Of a stretch of 64,000 nt of DNA, positions 24,302 to 33,323 are shown piece after piece (within the stretch, counting starts at the first letter, position 1; every line of letters begins with the position of its first letter). The DNA is from Scatomorpha merdigallinarum. GTDB lineage: Bacteria > Bacillota > Clostridia > Oscillospirales > Oscillospiraceae. The stretch covers positions 1 through 64,000 of the forward strand of contig DVJA01000019.1 in NCBI GenBank assembly GCA_018710885.1, written 5' to 3'. The position numbers and the translations under genes are program-made. The notes beneath the pieces are model-generated. The model was not told the origin of the DNA, did not search any database, and saw only the letters and a program-made list of their open reading frames with translations.

Positions 24302-25075
24302 ATGGTCTTTTACTTCACTGCTACAGGCAACAGCCTATATGCTGCAAGGCAGCTTGACCCCAACACCATGAGCATACCGCAAGTCATGCGCTGCGGTTGC
24401 CTGCGCCGTTTTTCCGACGAGACTATAGGCGTTGTGTACCCGATATACGGCCACCGCCCGCCGGAATTGGTGCAGCGCTTTCTGCGCGAAGTCGCGCTGG
24501 ACACTCCCTACCTGTACATCATCCCCACCTACGGGCGCCGCTATGCCAACGCCGTAGACCTGGTTGCCGACATCTGCCGTGCATCCGGCAAGGAGCCAGC
24601 GTATATCAATTGCCTGCTGATGGCCGACAATTACCTGCCAGCCTTCGACATGGACGAAGAAATCAAGCTTGAAAAGCACGTCGATGAGCAGCTCGCAGCT
24701 ATCAAAGCAGACATCGGTGCGAGGAAGCGCTACATTCAGCCCGTCACAGACGCCGATCGTCAGGCGCACGAACAGTTCCTGGCCTACGAACAGGAACTGC
24801 CCGACAAACAGCTCGGCGGCCTGGTCTACGCCACAGACAAGTGCATCGGCTGCGGCGTGTGCGCGAGGGTGTGTCCCGGCGGCTGCATAAGGGTTGAAGA
24901 CAGCAAGGCGCACTTCGATTACACACATTGCCAGGGCTGCCTGGCCTGTGCCCACGCCTGCACACAAAAAGCGATAGTGCTGAAAATCCCAGAGCCCAAT
25001 CCCAACGCCAGGTATCGAAACGAGCACATCACCCTGAAAGACATAGTGTATGCGAATAACCAGACACGCAACTAA
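24302..25075 (+). CDS. EFR1-type flavodoxin-ferredoxin fusion protein
   Basis: 257 residues. FTATGNSLYAAR (5-16) is the flavin phosphate loop. Two 4Fe-4S clusters use C181/184/187/191 and C210/213/216/220. It differs from the copy at 8.7 kb in length and in the middle region. It is first in an operon with two aldo/keto reductases (11 bp and 19 bp gaps), suggesting it supplies or takes electrons in the same pathway. The ribosome-binding site is weak (GAGAGG far upstream), so start choice is less certain. Confidence 0.88.
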   Translation: MVFYFTATGNSLYAARQLDPNTMSIPQVMRCGCLRRFSDETIGVVYPIYGHRPPELVQRFLREVALDTPYLYIIPTYGRRYANAVDLVADICRASGKEPAYINCLLMADNYLPAFDMDEEIKLEKHVDEQLAAIKADIGARKRYIQPVTDADRQAHEQFLAYEQELPDKQLGGLVYATDKCIGCGVCARVCPGGCIRVEDSKAHFDYTHCQGCLACAHACTQKAIVLKIPEPNPNARYRNEHITLKDIVYANNQTRN

Positions 25076-25086
25076 GGAGGATTATC

Positions 25087-25932
25087 ATGGACTATGTAAC
25101 ACTTAGAAATGGCGTCCAGATGCCCCAGGAGGGCTTTGGCGTCTTCCAAATCCGCGATCTCGACGAGTGTGAGCGCGTCGTGCTCGACGCCATCGACAGC
25201 GGCTACCGTCTTATTGATACCGCCGAGAGCTATGGCAATGAAAGCGCTGTCGGCAAAGCCATCGCCAAGTGCGGCGTCAACCGCGCTGATCTCTTCATCT
25301 CTACCAAGCTCTGGGTCACCAACACCAGCTACGAGGGAGCAAAGGCTGCCATCCAGCGCTCTATGGAAAATCTGGGCGTCGAATATCTTGACCTCTACCT
25401 CATCCACCAGGCCATGGGCGACTACATCGGCGCGTGGCGTGCGATGACCGAGGCCTATAAGGAAGGCAAAATCCGGGCCATCGGCGTGTGCAATTTCTAC
25501 CCGCACCGCCTGGCCGACTTCTGTGAAACCGTCGAGGAGCTGCCCGCTGTCAACCAGGTGGAGCTCCACCCCTTCTTCCAGCAGGAGAACGCTCTCAGTC
25601 TCATGCGCGAGTACGGCGTGCAGCCGATGGCCTGGGCCCCCTTTGCCGAGGGCAAGCACGGCATTTTCACGCACCCGGTGCTGACGAAGATAGGTGAAAA
25701 GTACGGCAAGGGCGCCGGCCAGGTTGCGCTTCGTTGGAACATGCAGCGCGGCGTGGTCGTGATCCCCAAGAGCACGCACAAAGAGCGCATGGAGCAGAAC
25801 ATCGACGTCTTTGACTTCAGCCTCACCGATGAGGAAATGGCCGAAATTGCCGCGCTTGACATAGGGCACAGCGAAATAATAGATCATACCGACCCCAAGC
25901 TCGTCCAGGCCCTGCATGGCCGTAAGCTTTGA
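25087..25932 (+). CDS. Aldo/keto reductase (first of the pair)
   Basis: 281 residues with AAGGAGG upstream. Catalytic tetrad Asp44, Tyr49, Lys74 and His107 is present (DTAESYGNE, STKLW, LIHQ). The C-terminal NADPH-binding signature is VVIPKSTHKERMEQN. Typical size for AKR5-like bacterial enzymes that reduce small aldehydes and ketones in the cytoplasm. The next gene is a paralogue 19 bp downstream. Confidence 0.93.
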   Translation: MDYVTLRNGVQMPQEGFGVFQIRDLDECERVVLDAIDSGYRLIDTAESYGNESAVGKAIAKCGVNRADLFISTKLWVTNTSYEGAKAAIQRSMENLGVEYLDLYLIHQAMGDYIGAWRAMTEAYKEGKIRAIGVCNFYPHRLADFCETVEELPAVNQVELHPFFQQENALSLMREYGVQPMAWAPFAEGKHGIFTHPVLTKIGEKYGKGAGQVALRWNMQRGVVVIPKSTHKERMEQNIDVFDFSLTDEEMAEIAALDIGHSEIIDHTDPKLVQALHGRKL

Positions 25933-25951
25933 TCAAGAAAGGAAGAGAAAT

Positions 25952-26803
25952 ATGGAATACATCACTCTCAATAACGGAGCAAGAATGCCCGCTCTCGGCT
26001 TCGGCACCTTCGGCCTGGCCGCCGACGGCACCGCGAAGCGCTGCGTCCTAGCCGCACTCAGGGCCGGTTACAGGCACATCGACACCGCTCACGCTTACCT
26101 CAATGAGCGCGAAGTCGGCGAAGCCATCCGCGAGAGCGGCGTCAGGCGCGAGGACATCTGGCTGACCACCAAGATCTGGCCCACCGAGTACGATGACGCC
26201 GAGGCCGCCGTCGACCGCGCGCTTGAGCGCCTGGGCGTCCAGTACCTCGACCTCGTCTATCTGCACCACTATCTTGGCGACGTGAAGGCAGGCTGGAAGG
26301 GCCTGGAGAGTGCCGTGCGCCACGGCAAGGTGCGCAGCATAGGCATCAGCAACTTTGAGCGCAGCGATGATTACAAGAGCTTCTTCGAGGGCCTTGAAAT
26401 CACCCCGGCCATCGCCCAGATGGAACGCCACATAGACTTCACCCCCGACGCCTACGTCGAGGACCTCAAGAGCCGCGGCATCAGCCGCGAAGCCTGGTTC
26501 CCGCTGGGCGGCACCGTAAGCCAAAAGGCGCAGCTTAACCTGCCCGAAGTGCTTGCCGTCGCCAAAAAACATGGCAAGGCCGGCGCTCAGGTACTGCTCC
26601 GCTGGCAGCTGCAAACCGGCTTCTCCGCTGTCCCGGGCAGCGCGAACCCTGAGCACATCGCCGAGAACCTCAATATCTTCGATTTCGCTCTCGACGCGGA
26701 AGACCTCGCCACCCTTGCCAATGCCAACAGCAACAAGCGCGTCTTTGACGTGCCTCTGAGCGCCCAGACGGACATGATTATGGGCTTTAAGTTCAACGAC
26801 TGA
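25952..26803 (+). CDS. Aldo/keto reductase (second of the pair)
   Basis: 283 residues from ATG 25952 (GGAAGAG upstream). The tetrad is Asp44, Tyr49, Lys74, His105. The coenzyme region FSAVPGSANPEHIAENL is less canonical than in the first copy. Between the two copies the sequence has diverged strongly, so different substrates are likely. Last gene of the EFR1 operon, ended by a strong terminator. Confidence 0.93.
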   Translation: MEYITLNNGARMPALGFGTFGLAADGTAKRCVLAALRAGYRHIDTAHAYLNEREVGEAIRESGVRREDIWLTTKIWPTEYDDAEAAVDRALERLGVQYLDLVYLHHYLGDVKAGWKGLESAVRHGKVRSIGISNFERSDDYKSFFEGLEITPAIAQMERHIDFTPDAYVEDLKSRGISREAWFPLGGTVSQKAQLNLPEVLAVAKKHGKAGAQVLLRWQLQTGFSAVPGSANPEHIAENLNIFDFALDAEDLATLANANSNKRVFDVPLSAQTDMIMGFKFND

Positions 26804-26808
26804 ACATA

Positions 26809-26848
26809 AAAAGCGCGCCCGCTTTCGGTGAAAGCGGGCGCCTTTGCT
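26809..26848 (+). terminator. Terminator of the EFR1-AKR operon
   Basis: GCGCCCGCTTTC (26815-26826), loop about GGT, GAAAGCGGGCGC (26830-26841), then CTTTGCTT. Confidence 0.88.
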
Positions 26849-26991
26849 TATATGTGAGGTGCTGCGGCATACTGTACTTGGCAGCTTTTTTACAACGCCG
26901 GTGGTTACAAACGCAGGAAAATAGCCAAAACCAGAGCTGCGCAAAAGGCATACCTCTGGTTTTTCATACTTGGACGGAATTTGTCCGGCGT

Positions 26992-28857
26992 TCAGCCCGC
27001 CGCGAAAACGGCCTCCAGCCAGGCGGCGTAGTCCTCCACCCAGTCGCCGTCGCCGCCGAAGCCGTGTGGCCAGCCCTCAAGCACCAGTCGGCGCACGGGA
27101 TAGCCCAGCTCCGTCATCAGCTCGTACTGCGCCTCAAACTGGCCGTAGAACGGGTCGCGCGTGCCGTAGCAGTAGAAGGTCGGCGGCAGCTCGCCCGCGA
27201 GCAGGTCGTCTTCATCCATACCGGCGACGCTCAGACGTCCGTAGAAGGAGTAAATCATGCCGGCGGCCGAGGCGTGGGCCGGGACGGCGTCAAGCTCGTC
27301 CGGGACATAGTCCGGGTCCAGCGCCGTGGGCAGGACATCTTCATCGTAGTGCAGGAAGAACTCTCCAGCCTGTATGCCTCCGGCAGAGTAGCCCATGACA
27401 GCTATGTCGTCGGGGTCTATGCCGTAGGCGCCGGCGTTGGCGCGGATGAATCGCACGGCGCGCGCCACGTCCAGCGCCCCCTCCCGCTGCGTATACGGCC
27501 TCAGACGGTAGTCAACTATGAAGGTCTGGAAACCCAACTCGCGCAGGTGCGCCGCCGTTGGCAGGGAATCGGTATAGTTGCCTCGGAACATGTACGCCCC
27601 GCCCGCAAGCAGCACCACTGCGCCGCGCGGCGTCACGCCCTCGCGCACGGGTATGGCCGTGACGTAGGGCCGGAAGTCGTAGTCGTCAAAGTAGCCGGTC
27701 ATGTTGGGCGTGAACTCCGTGACAGCCGGGGCGTTGCCCTCTTCCCAGAGGTAGAGCGCCTGTATGCGCGAAGTGTCCGGCGCAGTGTTCATGACGGTCG
27801 CGTTGCCCTCGGGCTCGGGCAGGTGCAGGTTATTCATTCCACCCGTCCAGTTCTGTGCTAGGCCGTCGCCGTAGTTGTACGCCTCCGGAAAGTCCTCCGG
27901 CGTGGCCACCGTGGTCTCGGAGCTACCGGGACGCCGCTCGGTGTATTCCATCGGTACGCTCACCTCCCTCTCGTGCGAAAAGAGCCAACCCATGACGCTC
28001 TCGTCGTGGGCGAAGGCCTGGCCGCCCGCGTGCTGGTCGTGGATGCCGAAGCTGTCAAAGAAATCCTGGCCCCTCACATCGAGGACCAGAAGTTCATCTA
28101 TCTCCGCGTCCGTCAGGCCCTGTGATTCGTAGATGGCGTACAGCTCGTTATACGCCTCGGTCAAAGGCTCCGCGCCGTAGTAGCTGTCGCGGTCGCCGAT
28201 GGCCATATAGACGGGCGTGCGCGCTTCGGCAAGCACGTTCAGGTCGCCGTCCCAGCGCGTGCTGGTTACGAGGCAGGCGGCAAAGAGCTCGGGGCGCATG
28301 CCCATCACGAGAGACGCCGTCTCTCCCCCGCCCGACATGCCGTGGAGATAGACACGCGCGGGGTCGATGTTGTACGCGGCAAGGAAGTATTCGACGAGCG
28401 CTATAGTCTGCCGCGCTGATGTCTCGCCCCAGTCACTCAGCTGCGGAGCCAGGACGAGCATGCGCTCGTTGTAGCTCTGCGCGGTGAAGCCGAAATCCTC
28501 TGCCAAATTCGCGCCCACGCCTTGGAAATAAAGCCCCTCATATCCCGCGAGCGTCACAAATAGCGCATAAGGCTCCGTCCCGTCGTAACTCGCCGGGGTA
28601 TAGAGGTTGTAGTGTATGTCCCCCTCGGCCGAGTGGAGCACGTTATCCAGCACAAAGCCGCGCTCGGACTCCGTACCCGGCTCGGCGTATGTACCCGCCT
28701 CCGTCGCCGCGCCTGTTTCCGGCACATCAGACGTCTCACTCTCTGCCGTCCGGCCGGCCTCAGTTCCAGTCTCCGGCGTCTGCGCCGGCTGCTGCACTCC
28801 GCAGGCGGCTAACAGCGCCAGTGAAAGCGCAGCGAGTATTGCCAACAGTTCTCTCAT
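26992..28857 (-). CDS. Lipoprotein with two fused alpha/beta-hydrolase domains
   Basis: 621 residues from ATG 28857; the lipobox LAAC places the lipidated Cys at 19, followed by a Thr/Glu-rich linker to about 65. Domain 1 (about 70-295) resembles PHB depolymerase/feruloyl-esterase folds with nucleophile motif GMSGGG (Ser175). Domain 2 (about 370-621) is a BD-FAE-type hydrolase with LLAGGAYMFRGN oxyanion region and GYSAGG (Ser491). The usual size for one such domain is about 250-300, so this is a tandem fusion. It is the last gene of a long minus-strand run and could attack ester-linked substrates outside the cell. Confidence 0.85.
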   Translation of the reverse strand: MRELLAILAALSLALLAACGVQQPAQTPETGTEAGRTAESETSDVPETGAATEAGTYAEPGTESERGFVLDNVLHSAEGDIHYNLYTPASYDGTEPYALFVTLAGYEGLYFQGVGANLAEDFGFTAQSYNERMLVLAPQLSDWGETSARQTIALVEYFLAAYNIDPARVYLHGMSGGGETASLVMGMRPELFAACLVTSTRWDGDLNVLAEARTPVYMAIGDRDSYYGAEPLTEAYNELYAIYESQGLTDAEIDELLVLDVRGQDFFDSFGIHDQHAGGQAFAHDESVMGWLFSHEREVSVPMEYTERRPGSSETTVATPEDFPEAYNYGDGLAQNWTGGMNNLHLPEPEGNATVMNTAPDTSRIQALYLWEEGNAPAVTEFTPNMTGYFDDYDFRPYVTAIPVREGVTPRGAVVLLAGGAYMFRGNYTDSLPTAAHLRELGFQTFIVDYRLRPYTQREGALDVARAVRFIRANAGAYGIDPDDIAVMGYSAGGIQAGEFFLHYDEDVLPTALDPDYVPDELDAVPAHASAAGMIYSFYGRLSVAGMDEDDLLAGELPPTFYCYGTRDPFYGQFEAQYELMTELGYPVRRLVLEGWPHGFGGDGDWVEDYAAWLEAVFAAG

Positions 28858-28877
28858 AATACACCTCACACATACGT

Positions 28878-28908
28878 AAAGGCGGCGGTTGCCCGCCGCC
28901 TTTGTTGT
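28878..28908 (-). terminator. Hairpin between the reductase-family gene and the tandem hydrolase
   Basis: AAAGGCGGCGG and CCGCCGCCTTT form an 11-bp stem with a TTGC loop. On the minus strand only TTTA follows, so it may be a leaky terminator inside the gene run. Confidence 0.6.
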
Positions 28909-29606
28909 CAGTTCACTCTGTATCTCAGCCACATACCGCCGCCGTCTAGCTGGCAGCTCTCAATGAGGTCCAATCCGGCGCTGTCACAGCGGTCAAACAG
29001 CGCGGCTCCGTCGCCGCCATCTATGACGGGAGCAAGCACAACGCTCAGCTCGTCTATAACCCCGGCGTCCAGCAGCGCCCCGTTTATGAGCCCGCCGCCA
29101 GCCAGCATCACGCGCTCTATGCCGAAGAGCTCGTGCAAACGGCGCAAGGCCAGCTTGAAGTCGATGCTGCGCTTGCCCGCAATTATATAAGAGATGCCGC
29201 GGGCGCGCAGGTACTCCATATATTCAGGGGCTGCCTGCTCGGTCAGCAGTTCTATGATATGCGCGTCGGGTCTGCCCGGGCGTGAGAAAACGCTGCTCTT
29301 CCAGCCTATGCGCCCGCGCGCGTCTGCGGCGACCAAATAGTCGTGCTCCTTGCTTGGAGCCTTGTAATCAGTGTACGGCAGCAACTGCGTGGGCCGCGGC
29401 AATTCGCCCACCTCGCCGCCTGCAAACTCCAGCGCAGTGGTGGTGCCATAGAATATGGCGCTGCAATTGAAAAAGCCTCTGAGCGCGCCGTATTCTTTCT
29501 GTGCCGCGGCGCACTCCGGCTCAGCAAAGAAATTTCCCTCTATGCGTCCGTCAATGGAGGCGAGCATGTGGCAGACGACGTAGGGCCGGTTTTCACTCCT
29601 GACCAT
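28908..29606 (-). CDS. RibD C-terminal/dihydrofolate-reductase-like protein
   Basis: 232 residues from ATG 29606, inside the end of the preceding gene (14-nt overlap). RPYVVCHMLASIDGRIEG is the family start; later GKRSIDFKLALRRLHELFGIERVMLAGGGLINGALLDAGVIDEL is the classic NADPH-binding and dimer region. Members reduce pyrimidine or pterin-like compounds. The gene sits among flavin reductase, CMD and aldo/keto reductase genes, so a role in small-molecule reduction fits better than folate or riboflavin synthesis. That is inference. Confidence 0.87.
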   Translation of the reverse strand: MVRSENRPYVVCHMLASIDGRIEGNFFAEPECAAAQKEYGALRGFFNCSAIFYGTTTALEFAGGEVGELPRPTQLLPYTDYKAPSKEHDYLVAADARGRIGWKSSVFSRPGRPDAHIIELLTEQAAPEYMEYLRARGISYIIAGKRSIDFKLALRRLHELFGIERVMLAGGGLINGALLDAGVIDELSVVLAPVIDGGDGAALFDRCDSAGLDLIESCQLDGGGMWLRYRVN

Positions 29607-29922
29607 CGCCGTACACTTCCTTCGCCATGCGCAGAGCCGCCCAGGCCTTGGGCCATCCGGCGTAGAAGGCAAGCTGAGTCAACGCTTCGCTCATCTCCGT
29701 CGCTGTGACACCGTTGGCCTTGGCCCGCTGGATGTGGTGCAGCAGCGAACTATCGAGTATACCGCTCGCCATCAGGGCAGAGACGGTAATGAGGCTGCGG
29801 TCGCGCGGAGAGAGCTCTGCCTCGCGGAACCAGACCTCTCCGAAGAGCACGTCGTCGTTGAGCTCGGCGAACTTGGGCGCGAAAGTGCCCATAGAGTCGC
29901 GTCCGGCTGTCACTTTATCCAT
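29593..29922 (-). CDS. Carboxymuconolactone-decarboxylase family protein
   Basis: 109 residues, AAAGGGAG upstream. The all-helical CMD/AhpD-like fold reads RSLITVSALMASG, then LLHHIQRAKANGVTATEMSEALTQLAFYAGWPKA. The AhpD CxxC redox pair is absent, which points to a decarboxylase-like or unassigned member. It lies between flavin reductase and the RibD-like gene in the operon. Confidence 0.92.
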   Translation of the reverse strand: MDKVTAGRDSMGTFAPKFAELNDDVLFGEVWFREAELSPRDRSLITVSALMASGILDSSLLHHIQRAKANGVTATEMSEALTQLAFYAGWPKAWAALRMAKEVYGDGQE

Positions 29923-29937
29923 AGATATCTCCCTTTC

Positions 29938-30495
29938 TCACTTGAGCCCGGCGCCGTCGTGGAAGGCGCTGCCCACTTTTTCGCCCATAACGAAGTACTC
30001 GTTGCGCACGCCGTCGTAGCTTATGGGCGCTATTTTACCCATTTCAGGCTTCCCGTCCGGCGCGAGCACGGACTCGTCCGCGCTGACGTTGACTACGCGC
30101 CCGATGACATTGCCGTCATCGGTGAACTTTGCAAGCTCGCACTCAAGAGCGACGGGCAGTTCGGCTATAACGGGCGCGTCTACGAAGGCGCTCTTTACGG
30201 CGGTAAGTCCGGCTTTGCCCAGCTTGTCCGGCTCGTCGTGCGCGGATACGAGGCCGAGGTAGTCGGCCTCGCGCAGGTGCGCCCGGTCCGCGAAGCTCAC
30301 TGTGAACGCGCCGCGCTCTTTGATGTTGCCGTAGGTTTTGTGTCCGGCGCTCAGGCACAGCTCGACCATGTCCGCGCCGTACAGGCCGCCCCAGGCGGCG
30401 GTCATGGCGTCAGGCTTGCCGTCAGCGCCGTAGGTGCCGATAACCAGCACGGGCATGGGATAAAACCAGGGTTTGGAACCAAAGTCTTTACGCAT
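29938..30495 (-). CDS. Flavin reductase family protein
   Basis: 185 residues, AAAGGAG upstream. The N-terminal PMPVLVIGTYGADGKPDAM and later RGAFTVSFAD, then GLVSAHDEPDKLGKAGL, fit the FMN-binding split-barrel family found in anaerobes. These use NAD(P)H to reduce flavin or serve as flavin-bound reductases. Part of the minus-strand redox run, 14 bp after the DUF362 gene. Confidence 0.9.
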   Translation of the reverse strand: MRKDFGSKPWFYPMPVLVIGTYGADGKPDAMTAAWGGLYGADMVELCLSAGHKTYGNIKERGAFTVSFADRAHLREADYLGLVSAHDEPDKLGKAGLTAVKSAFVDAPVIAELPVALECELAKFTDDGNVIGRVVNVSADESVLAPDGKPEMGKIAPISYDGVRNEYFVMGEKVGSAFHDGAGLK

Positions 30496-30509
30496 TTTAT
30501 TTGCTCCTT

Positions 30510-31409
30510 TCAGTCTACATTCACAAGTTCATACTCGCGGCTGCCAAAGCCGAGGTCTGCCGCGGCCTCGATGGTGTGGATGCCGTTGCGGGAGTTCACC
30601 CGCTCCATAAAGTGCTCTTTTCCTGGATCGTCGGAGTTCATGACGAGGTCGATGCAGGCCTGGTCAATGGCCACAGGGTCAGTGGAAGCGAGAATGCCGA
30701 TGTCTGCCATGCAGGGGGCTTCGGCGTCGGAGCAGCAATCGCAGTCGACAGAGAGGTTCTTCATGACGTTGATGAAGGCAATCCTGCCCTCGAAATGCTT
30801 GCACACGCTCTCGGCGGCGTCAGCCATTGCCTCTGGGAACACGACGTTGCTGGCATGTACGTCCCAGGCTTCATAGTGGTCGGCGCTTTTGCCGCCAGAG
30901 TGGATGAGCGACTTGCCCGCTCTGGAAGCGCATCCGATGGACAGCTGCTTCAGCGCCCCGCCGTAGCCGCCCATTGGATGACCCTTGAAGTGGGCAAGAA
31001 CCAGCATACTGTCATAGTTGAGCATGTCTTTGCCGACGTAGTTCTTCTTGAGTATCTTGCCGTTTGGTATGTCGAGTTCCGCGTCCAGGCCCTCGGCGTC
31101 CATCAAATCCACGTCGAAGTATTTATTCCAGCCATGCTCCTCAATGAGCTTGAGGTGGCTTTCCGTGTTGTCACGCACGCCGTTGTGGTACTTGTCGCCA
31201 TAGGCGGTATTGCACTCCACAATGTTGCCGTTGACCTTTTCGACCATCGGCTTCCAGAACTCTGGCCGCATGAAATACTGGTTTCCCTTTTCACCCGAGT
31301 GGACCTTAACAGCCACCTTGCCGGGTAATTCCACACCGAGGGCGTCATACACCTTTACAACCGCTTCCGGCGCTATCTCTCGTGTAAAATACACCTTGGA
31401 CTTTTCCAT
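30510..31409 (-). CDS. DUF362 family protein
   Basis: 299 residues, AAAGGAG upstream. The DUF362 core is clear: KVAVKVHSGEKGNQYFMRPE, ECNTAYG, HFKGHPMGGYGGALKQLSIG, GRIAFINVMKNLSVDCDCCSDAEAP. Many members carry a separate 4Fe-4S ferredoxin domain; here only the DCDCC cysteine cluster remains, which could bind a metal or cluster. Function is not established. Neighbours suggest an electron-transfer role. Confidence 0.88.
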   Translation of the reverse strand: MEKSKVYFTREIAPEAVVKVYDALGVELPGKVAVKVHSGEKGNQYFMRPEFWKPMVEKVNGNIVECNTAYGDKYHNGVRDNTESHLKLIEEHGWNKYFDVDLMDAEGLDAELDIPNGKILKKNYVGKDMLNYDSMLVLAHFKGHPMGGYGGALKQLSIGCASRAGKSLIHSGGKSADHYEAWDVHASNVVFPEAMADAAESVCKHFEGRIAFINVMKNLSVDCDCCSDAEAPCMADIGILASTDPVAIDQACIDLVMNSDDPGKEHFMERVNSRNGIHTIEAAADLGFGSREYELVNVD

Positions 31410-31433
31410 GAATAACGCTCCTTTGCGAAAAGA

Positions 31434-32279
31434 TTATTTCTGCCTGTCAACGTCGGGTACCATAGCCGCGTAGCCCGCCAGCTTTTCCGGCGTGCTCTCA
31501 TAATAGCGCTTGCCGGAGTCGAGCGCGGCTATCTCGGCCATCTCACCCGCACTGAGGGCGAAGTCAAAGATATCGGCGTTGGCGGCGATGTGCGCCGGGT
31601 TGCGTGAGCCGGGGATGACTATGTCGCCCGCCTGGATGTGCCAGCGCAGGATAATCTGCGCATTGCTCTTGCCGTACTTCCCGGCCAGCCTGGTGAACAC
31701 TGGCTCGTTTATAAGTGCCTTGTCGCCGTGGCCCAGCGGGTACCAGGCCTGGATGTGCATATCTTCGAGGTTGAGGAAACGCTTGAGCTCTTTTTCCTGG
31801 TTGTAAGGGTGAACCTCGGTTTGCAGTATGGCCGGCTTGACTTCACAGATGGACAGTATCTCAAGTATCTGTTCGCTCGTCATGTTGCTCAAGCCGATAG
31901 CCCGAACTTTACCTGCGTTATACGCGGCCTCCATCTGCCTGTAGCCCTCGATGTAGTTGCCTGCGGGCTGGTGGATGAGCAGCAGGTCAATATAGTCCGT
32001 GCCGAGGCGCTCGAGCGTCTTGTCCACGGCGTCCGGCTGCTCGTAGAAGCTGGGCCAGAGCTTGGTTTCAAGGAAGATGTCCTCGCGCCTGAGGCCGGAG
32101 CGGGCCATTGCGCGGCCCACGGCTTTCTCGTTCAGGTAGGCATTTGCCGTGTCAACCAGGCTTATGCCGCTTGTGAGCGCGCTGTACACGCTCTCCTCGG
32201 CCTCGTCGGGGCTCATCAGGAAAGTACCCGCGCCGAGCATCGGCATCTTGACGCCGTTATTCAAAGTCACGTATTCCAT
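31434..32279 (-). CDS. Aldo/keto reductase
   Basis: 281 residues from ATG 32279 (GAAAGGA nine bases upstream). Tetrad Asp43, Tyr48, Lys73, His103 (DTANAYLNE, ETKLW, LIHQ). Coenzyme motif DIVIPGSRNPAHIAANAD near the C-terminus. Start MEYVTLNNGVKMP resembles the pair at 25-26.8 kb, so these three likely come from one amplification. It lies between another aldo/keto reductase and DUF362. Confidence 0.92.
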   Translation of the reverse strand: MEYVTLNNGVKMPMLGAGTFLMSPDEAEESVYSALTSGISLVDTANAYLNEKAVGRAMARSGLRREDIFLETKLWPSFYEQPDAVDKTLERLGTDYIDLLLIHQPAGNYIEGYRQMEAAYNAGKVRAIGLSNMTSEQILEILSICEVKPAILQTEVHPYNQEKELKRFLNLEDMHIQAWYPLGHGDKALINEPVFTRLAGKYGKSNAQIILRWHIQAGDIVIPGSRNPAHIAANADIFDFALSAGEMAEIAALDSGKRYYESTPEKLAGYAAMVPDVDRQK

Positions 32280-32306
32280 AAACGCATATCCTTTCAAACT
32301 TATAAC

Positions 32307-33305
32307 TTATTTCTTCAGCGCGGTGCCGCCGAACACGGCAGACATATCCATGTTGTCGAGCGCTTTGTCTATCGCGGAGACCTCATCCAAAGTGAGGTTT
32401 ACATCAGCAGCGGCGAGGTTTTCGCGCATGCGTTCCAGCTTGCGGGAACCGGGGATGGGCACAATGTGCTCCGCACGATCTATCATCCACGCGAGCGAGA
32501 TCTGCGCGGGCGTGGCGTTGTGGCTTGCGGCGGTGTCACGCAACAGCTCGAGCAGCGCGCCATTTTTCTCCACGGCTTCATCGGTAAACTGCGGCATGGA
32601 GGCGCGGTAGTCGGTCTTGGCGTCAAAGCGCTCGCCCTTGCCGTAAGCGCCGGTGAGGAAGCCATTTGCCATGGGCGAGAAGGCCACAAAGCCGATGCCC
32701 AGCTCCTTCAAAGTCGGGAAAAGCGCGGAGTGCTGGCGGACCATCATGGAGTAACGGTTCTCAACAGCGGTCACCGGGCATACAGCGTGCGCACGGCGCA
32801 GGTACTCTTCATTTGCCTCATTTATGCCCCAGTGGGTTATTTTACCCTCTTTTATCAGGTCGCTCATTACCTGGGCCACCGCCTCTGTCTCCACGCCCGG
32901 GTCTATGCGGTGCTGGAAGTAGAGGTCGATGTGGTCAGTCTGAAGGCGTTTCAGGCTGCCTTCGACGCTCCTTCGTATCGTCTCCGGGCGGGAATCGGGT
33001 ATGAGCGGATAGGGGACAACGCCGCTCTCTATGTCAAAGCGCAGTCCGAACTTGCTGGCGATGACCACGTCGGAGCGCACCTCACGCAGCGCCTCGCCGA
33101 CTATGCGCTCGTTGACATGCGGGTCGCCGGCGGTGCCGTAGACCTCGGCGGTGTCAAAGAAACGGTAACCCATGTCGTAGGCTTCGCGGATGAGCTTCGC
33201 CGCCTCGTGTTCATCGGTCGCCGGGCCGTAAGCGTGGGAGAATCCCATGCAGCCCAGGCCAACGGCGCCGACAGTAAGGTCTTTTCCAAGTGTGATAGTT
33301 TTCAT
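32307..33305 (-). CDS. Aldo/keto reductase, YakC-like
   Basis: 332 residues. Longer AKR subgroup: GLGCMGFSHAYGPATDEHEA at the start, tetrad Asp51, Tyr56, Lys85 and a His in LYFQHRID, and the coenzyme motif HIVPIPGSRKLERMREN. This resembles YakC/AKR13-type reductases of aldehydes. It follows the flavodoxin lipoprotein by 18 bp in the minus-strand run. Confidence 0.92.
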   Translation of the reverse strand: MKTITLGKDLTVGAVGLGCMGFSHAYGPATDEHEAAKLIREAYDMGYRFFDTAEVYGTAGDPHVNERIVGEALREVRSDVVIASKFGLRFDIESGVVPYPLIPDSRPETIRRSVEGSLKRLQTDHIDLYFQHRIDPGVETEAVAQVMSDLIKEGKITHWGINEANEEYLRRAHAVCPVTAVENRYSMMVRQHSALFPTLKELGIGFVAFSPMANGFLTGAYGKGERFDAKTDYRASMPQFTDEAVEKNGALLELLRDTAASHNATPAQISLAWMIDRAEHIVPIPGSRKLERMRENLAAADVNLTLDEVSAIDKALDNMDMSAVFGGTALKK

Positions 33306-33323
33306 TTTCCGTACTCCATCCCA

